A DNA stretch of 64,000 nucleotides from Pontibacter silvestris. GTDB taxonomy: Bacteria; Bacteroidota; Bacteroidia; Cytophagales; Hymenobacteraceae. The stretch is taken from positions 94,006 through 158,005 of the forward strand of contig NZ_JAJJWI010000009.1 in assembly GCF_020907275.1 (NCBI RefSeq), in the 5' to 3' direction. A program made the translations under genes and the position numbers. This document shows, one piece after another, positions 60,613-64,000 of the stretch (its first letter is position 1; each line of letters opens with the position of its first letter). The notes under the pieces were generated by a model. It worked only from the letters and a program-made list of their open reading frames with translations, ran no database searches and was not told where the DNA came from.

Positions 60613-60762
60613 ACGCGCTACAACACGCGGTCATAAAACATTGGGGGTGTAGTGGTTATTCAATCGCCAGTTCTCGCGTCAAGGTCTATTTTATCCTGAT
60701 AATGAAGTGGCTCCGAATTCCCCAACGATTTTTACCGCGGGACCGTTGTAATTAACTAACCA
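60613..60762. repeat. Imperfect palindromic element after the small membrane genes
   Basis: CTACAACACGCGG near 60617 is mirrored by CCGCGGGACCGTTGTA near 60737-60752, enclosing about 110 bases. The ends share TACAAC/GTTGTA and CGCGG/CCGCG. This recalls attC-like or cassette-associated ends, but the strict attC core (RYYYAAC/GTTRRRY) is not matched. Confidence 0.35.
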
Positions 60763-60822
60763 TAACAACATCAGTTTATAAAACAAAAGCAGGAACAAGG
60801 TCCAAATAAAATATTAGTAGCC

Positions 60823-60981
60823 ATGCCGTTAGGTTCTCGTAGTCAATTTGATAAATATCCAGAAGAACTGGGCTTCTTAGAATCAATAAAAAATAATAAA
60901 CTACAGCCAACAACATTAAAAAAGATGGCAATCGACAAAATGGATTCTGGAATGACAAGTAGTAAAATCATCCTCCATTAA
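60823..60981 (+). CDS. 52-residue ORF, probably a gene fragment
   Basis: ATG 60823 gives MPLGSRSQFDKYPEELGFLE ... KMAIDKMDSGMTSSKIILH. The frame is open for 15 codons before the ATG. Charged and AT-rich, like the islet to its left. No family recognised; the ending in mid-helix suggests truncation. Confidence 0.3.
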   Translation: MPLGSRSQFDKYPEELGFLESIKNNKLQPTTLKKMAIDKMDSGMTSSKIILH

Positions 60982-61066
60982 CGGACGACATGATTTCGAC
61001 CGCTGAAATATTGTAGAATGTAAAATTGCCAAAGCTTTTAATAGAATCACCTTCAGGTATATTTTC

Positions 61067-61963
61067 CTAATCCAGCATATTCCGCATGGCCTCTACATGG
61101 TTTACCTGAATAGCCTCCGGTTCTGTAGCCAGCATTTTAGATATGCGGGAACGGGACTTGCCTCCGAACAACACAACCAGCAAATCGTGCTGCTTTGCCT
61201 TTGCTACCTGCTCTTCTGTAATAATCTTCCCATTGGCACATATACCATCAAGCTCATGTGCCAGTATTGTTTCTAAAGTTTCGTTGAAGCTCTCGCCCAT
61301 GTCTACTAAAAGCGTGGCATCAGGCTCTACTCTTTTGAATGCCTCCAGCATTTCTGTATCCGGAGAAATAAACATCATTTTCACCAGCGGATAGTTATAC
61401 TTGCGCAGCATGGCCATTAAGGTTTGAGCATAGTAGTCGCGGCGATCAGGGTTGGTATTGCGCAAATCAAGGTGCAGGTAAGGTAACTCCGGGTATGTTT
61501 TAAGCTTTTGCAGCAGCGTTTCTAAAGAGATAATCCGCTCATCATGAAAAAACTCATAAAAGAAGCCTCCCCTATACTCCAGCCCTATCACCTGATCAGC
61601 CGGAAGCTGATCAATTTTTCCGACAATGTCGGTCATAGATTCCAGGTCTACATCGTGGTACAAAACAGGCACTCCATCCTGGCTAAGCTGCACATCTACC
61701 TCTATCCCATCAGCCCCGTCCTCTTCTAAAGCACGCACAATAGAGGCCATGCTGTTTGATGGCAATGGATTGAAAGGATTTATTGGGGAGAAGAAGCCAG
61801 AGCCGGCATGACCTATCACCAGTATCTTTTTTGAACCAGAATAGGAGTAAAAAGGATTATTAAGGATGAAATAAACAACAGCTACAATTATAACTGCACC
61901 TATTATCCAATATTTCTTTTTTGATTTTGAAGCAGTGTCCTGCTTTGTTGTAGAAGAAGCCAT
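61067..61963 (-). CDS. Membrane-anchored glycerophosphodiester phosphodiesterase
   Basis: 298 residues from ATG 61963 (MASSTTKQDTASKSKKK), followed by a membrane anchor (WIIGAVIIVAVVYFIL). GDPD core: VIGHAGSGFFSP (His; HAG instead of the usual HRG), EDGADGIEVDVQLSQDGVPV then LYHDVDLESMT (Glu, Asp, His), and the later strands PYLHLDLRNTN, MMFISPD, ATLLVD, DGICANG and LLVVLFG. It hydrolyses phosphodiester head groups such as glycerophosphocholine to sn-glycerol-3-phosphate and an alcohol. Divergent from the GT-C glycosyltransferase; starts further upstream would overlap that gene's start. Other possible start: 61981. Confidence 0.85.
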   Translation of the reverse strand: MASSTTKQDTASKSKKKYWIIGAVIIVAVVYFILNNPFYSYSGSKKILVIGHAGSGFFSPINPFNPLPSNSMASIVRALEEDGADGIEVDVQLSQDGVPVLYHDVDLESMTDIVGKIDQLPADQVIGLEYRGGFFYEFFHDERIISLETLLQKLKTYPELPYLHLDLRNTNPDRRDYYAQTLMAMLRKYNYPLVKMMFISPDTEMLEAFKRVEPDATLLVDMGESFNETLETILAHELDGICANGKIITEEQVAKAKQHDLLVVLFGGKSRSRISKMLATEPEAIQVNHVEAMRNMLD

Positions 61964-62057
61964 AGGCAAATTTAAAAGCATAAAGGCTACAGTCACATTA
62001 ATTTTTGTGTTAATTTTCCCTTTGGTTTTTAAGTAAACACTTTTACAGTACCAACTC

Positions 62058-63680
62058 ATGCAAATTACTTCTGATCTGTCATCGGAAAAGGCTGCAACAC
62101 CTACTCCTACAAAAGAGCGCTACCTTATTTCATTACCTGTCATTTTATTTATTGCACTTATTATAAGGCTTCTAGCAGCTTTCTTTTCCAAGGGATTCGC
62201 TTTTCATGATGATCACTTTGATGTCATAACCATTGCCCAGGGTTGGCTGGATGGTTTTCCGTTCTGGCTATATGAAGATATGCCGCCTCGCCACAGCATG
62301 TTTTATGTGGGCATTCATTATGTGCTATTCAACATAATGAATAGTATAGGCCTGCCAAGCCCCGAAACTAAAATGACAGTGGCACGGCTACTACATGGGT
62401 TGTACTCGCTGTTAATAGTCTACTTTGGGTACAAGATCACAGACAAGCTTTCTACTAAGGCCAATGCCCGCCTGGTGGGCATGATGCTGGCGCTGCTGTG
62501 GTTTATGCCCTTCATGAGTGTGCGCAACCTGGTAGAAATGGTTTGTATACCTCCTTACATGGCTGGCTTTTACCTGATGATAAAGCAAGAGAACAGTAAG
62601 GTAGCCAAGCGTTTCTTTTGGGCAGGCGCCTTGTTTGCCATAGCCTTTGTGCTCAGGTATCATACTGTATTGCTTGCAGGCGGAGCTGGCCTGGTGTTAC
62701 TTTACAGGAAGCAATGGCGCGAAATATTATGGTTCGGACTTGGATTTGCAGTTATTGCCACCATTATACAAGGTACAATTGATATTATCTTCTTTGATTA
62801 TCCATTCCACTCTGTTATTACCTATTTTCTCTATAATTCTGAGAATGCCTATAACTACAGTACAGGTCCTATATACCGATTTGCCTTAACCATTCTAGGC
62901 TTTTTAGTACCACCTGTAAGCTTGTTTCTTGTATTCGGCTATGCACGCACCAGTAAACTGTCTCCGCTTTTATTCTGGGCTGGCTTAGTTTTTTTTATAG
63001 CACACTCTCTTTTCCCAAACAAGCAGGAACGCTTTATACTGCCATTATTTCCGCTTATAATGATTTTAGGGGTAATCGGTTGGCAGAGTTTTGTGAAGCA
63101 ATCTACTTTCTGGCAAAAAAGACAAAAGCTTTTGGCTGGCTGCTGGATACTCTTCTGGTCTCTTAACATTATTGCTGCCTTAGGAATGGCTTTAACCTAT
63201 ACCAAGAAAAGCCGTGTGGCACCATTAGTGTATTTATCGCAGAAAGCAAATATGGATGCTTTACTACTGGAATTCGGCAACCACAGCCCCAAAAAGCCCC
63301 CGCTTTTCTACCTGGGCCGTTCCAGTGCAGAGTACAGAGACTACAAGTATGATCCCGACAAAAAAAGGGTTTGGGACAAGTACAGAGCCGGGACTCCTTT
63401 ACCGGAAGATTTCATAATGGTTTATAGTCTTAACGGGGAAAAGCCTGTACAAGAATTAGCCAGAGAGATAAACGACACCAAGTACAAACCAGACTATTTG
63501 GTTATGGTAGGGTCCGATGATATGGCAGAAAGGATGGAGCGCATCCACAGTGTTTACCCAAAGCTTAAGCTAGACCATACGATCACGCCATCACTCTACG
63601 ACCAGTTACTGCACTTCCTTAACCCGCGTGTGCATAAAGATGAGCAGGTGAGTATTTATGAAATTCTGCCCACAAAGTAG
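62058..63680 (+). CDS. GT-C fold membrane glycosyltransferase (mannosyltransferase-like)
   Basis: A 540-residue inner-membrane protein with about ten membrane helices and a soluble C-terminal domain (from about residue 390). The first loop has FAFHDDHFDVITIAQGW (residues 48-64), like the HPDEHFQ motif of GT22/PIG-B-type mannosyltransferases, and SLFPNKQERFILPLFPL (about 315-331) parallels their HKE-R-F motif. The donor would be a polyprenyl-phosphate sugar. A GtrA-family gene, typical of lipid-linked sugar flipping or transfer, follows on the opposite strand, supporting an envelope glycosylation role. Acceptor unknown. Confidence 0.8.
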   Translation: MQITSDLSSEKAATPTPTKERYLISLPVILFIALIIRLLAAFFSKGFAFHDDHFDVITIAQGWLDGFPFWLYEDMPPRHSMFYVGIHYVLFNIMNSIGLPSPETKMTVARLLHGLYSLLIVYFGYKITDKLSTKANARLVGMMLALLWFMPFMSVRNLVEMVCIPPYMAGFYLMIKQENSKVAKRFFWAGALFAIAFVLRYHTVLLAGGAGLVLLYRKQWREILWFGLGFAVIATIIQGTIDIIFFDYPFHSVITYFLYNSENAYNYSTGPIYRFALTILGFLVPPVSLFLVFGYARTSKLSPLLFWAGLVFFIAHSLFPNKQERFILPLFPLIMILGVIGWQSFVKQSTFWQKRQKLLAGCWILFWSLNIIAALGMALTYTKKSRVAPLVYLSQKANMDALLLEFGNHSPKKPPLFYLGRSSAEYRDYKYDPDKKRVWDKYRAGTPLPEDFIMVYSLNGEKPVQELAREINDTKYKPDYLVMVGSDDMAERMERIHSVYPKLKLDHTITPSLYDQLLHFLNPRVHKDEQVSIYEILPTK

Positions 63681-63706
63681 TCCGGCAGAGTTTTTATGAG
63701 ACAAAC

Positions 63707-64000
63707 CTACCTGCTAAAAGTAAAAAGATAGTTCAGAAAGAAATTCCAGATAAACACGATAAAGGTTGCGCTAAGCTTAGCAAAGTAAAAGTTAAGCTTC
63801 ATGCGCTCCGTCAGAAGGTATATAATCAGGTTATTGAGCAGTAAACCGATCAATGCTACTGTCATAAACTTGCTGAACTGCCACCCTATGTTTGGATCAG
63901 TGTTATTAAATGTCCAGATGCGGTTCAGGTAGTAATTGTTTGATACAGCTATTATAAAACCACAGCTATTGGCAAGATACTTATTCCATTTAAGCTTCTC
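63707..64000 (-). CDS. GtrA-family membrane protein (partial, 5' end outside window)
   Basis: The last 97 codons of a small membrane protein, running off the right edge. Sequence: NSCGFIIAVSNNYYLNRIWT, FNNTDPNIGWQFSKFMTVAL, IGLLLNNLIIYLLTERMKLN, YFAKLSATFIVFIWNFFLNY, LFTFSR. The NYxLNRxWTF and F-x-x-NYLFTF patterns are the hallmarks of GtrA-like proteins, four-helix proteins thought to flip or handle polyprenyl-linked sugars. Convergent with the GT-C gene, 26 bases apart. Stop TAG at 63707-63709 on the minus strand. Confidence 0.85.
   Translation of the reverse strand, partial: EKLKWNKYLANSCGFIIAVSNNYYLNRIWTFNNTDPNIGWQFSKFMTVALIGLLLNNLIIYLLTERMKLNFYFAKLSATFIVFIWNFFLNYLFTFSR

Noticed and set aside
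60613..60762. Integron attC site
   Set aside because: The inverted ends do not fit RYYYAAC/GTTRRRY and no integrase gene is near; kept only as an imperfect palindrome.

Overview
The window looks like a chromosomal segment of a Bacteroidota bacterium of the order Cytophagales, most like Hymenobacteraceae such as Pontibacter (inference from gene content, no search run). Pointers are the lack of Shine-Dalgarno sequences, several TAnnTTTG-type -7 boxes, an Oar-like TonB-dependent receptor, many SPII lipoproteins, a complete 14-gene complex I cluster with a short NuoG, a monomeric NADP-isocitrate dehydrogenase and a tmRNA tag ending in NYAMAA.

Layout. 1-2.1 kb: a decayed IS3-family transposase abutting an S1/P1 nuclease gene, then a small remnant of another transposase. 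2.1-6.5 kb: a large TonB-dependent receptor, a degenerate stretch, and ssrA (tmRNA) on the minus strand. 6.7-12.2 kb: an intact aspartic protease, then a decay zone with a frameshifted exported protein, a broken FtsX/MacB-type ABC permease, the C-terminal remnant of an NtrC-type regulator joined antisense to it, and a frameshifted sensor kinase. 12.5-24.3 kb: dnaX (with a candidate tau/gamma frameshift site), an M16 peptidase, monomeric icd, an alpha/beta hydrolase with an Asp where the nucleophile Ser should be, a lipoprotein, endonuclease V, a conserved unknown, and a gap with three copies of a short palindromic repeat. 24.5-41.9 kb: clpB, a glycoside-hydrolase-like lipoprotein, a lactonase-type beta-propeller lipoprotein, a HupE/UreJ protein with an M1 peptidase, an LVIVD lipoprotein with an outer-membrane-type protein, an ArsR-type regulator, a YjjG-type nucleotidase and pruA. 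42.0-56.9 kb: nuoA-N, split between nuoJ and nuoK by an opposite-strand lipoprotein gene. 56.9-64 kb: aspS, a second aspartic protease, a small AT-rich islet of short membrane genes, a GDPD phosphodiesterase, a GT-C glycosyltransferase and the 3' part of a GtrA-family gene.

How it fits together. Most genes are housekeeping: respiration (nuo), central metabolism (icd, pruA), replication and repair (dnaX, nfi), protein quality control (clpB, ssrA) and translation (aspS), mixed with surface and secreted proteins typical of the phylum. The accessory signals are the decay zone at 7.7-12.2 kb, the transposase remnants at the left edge and the AT-rich islet near 60 kb. No CRISPR array, phage or intact mobile element was seen. 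The most interesting points are the dnaX slippery site with a hairpin and stops in both alternative frames, the fused and decaying transporter/two-component locus, the gene inserted inside the complex I cluster, and the Asp-nucleophile hydrolase.
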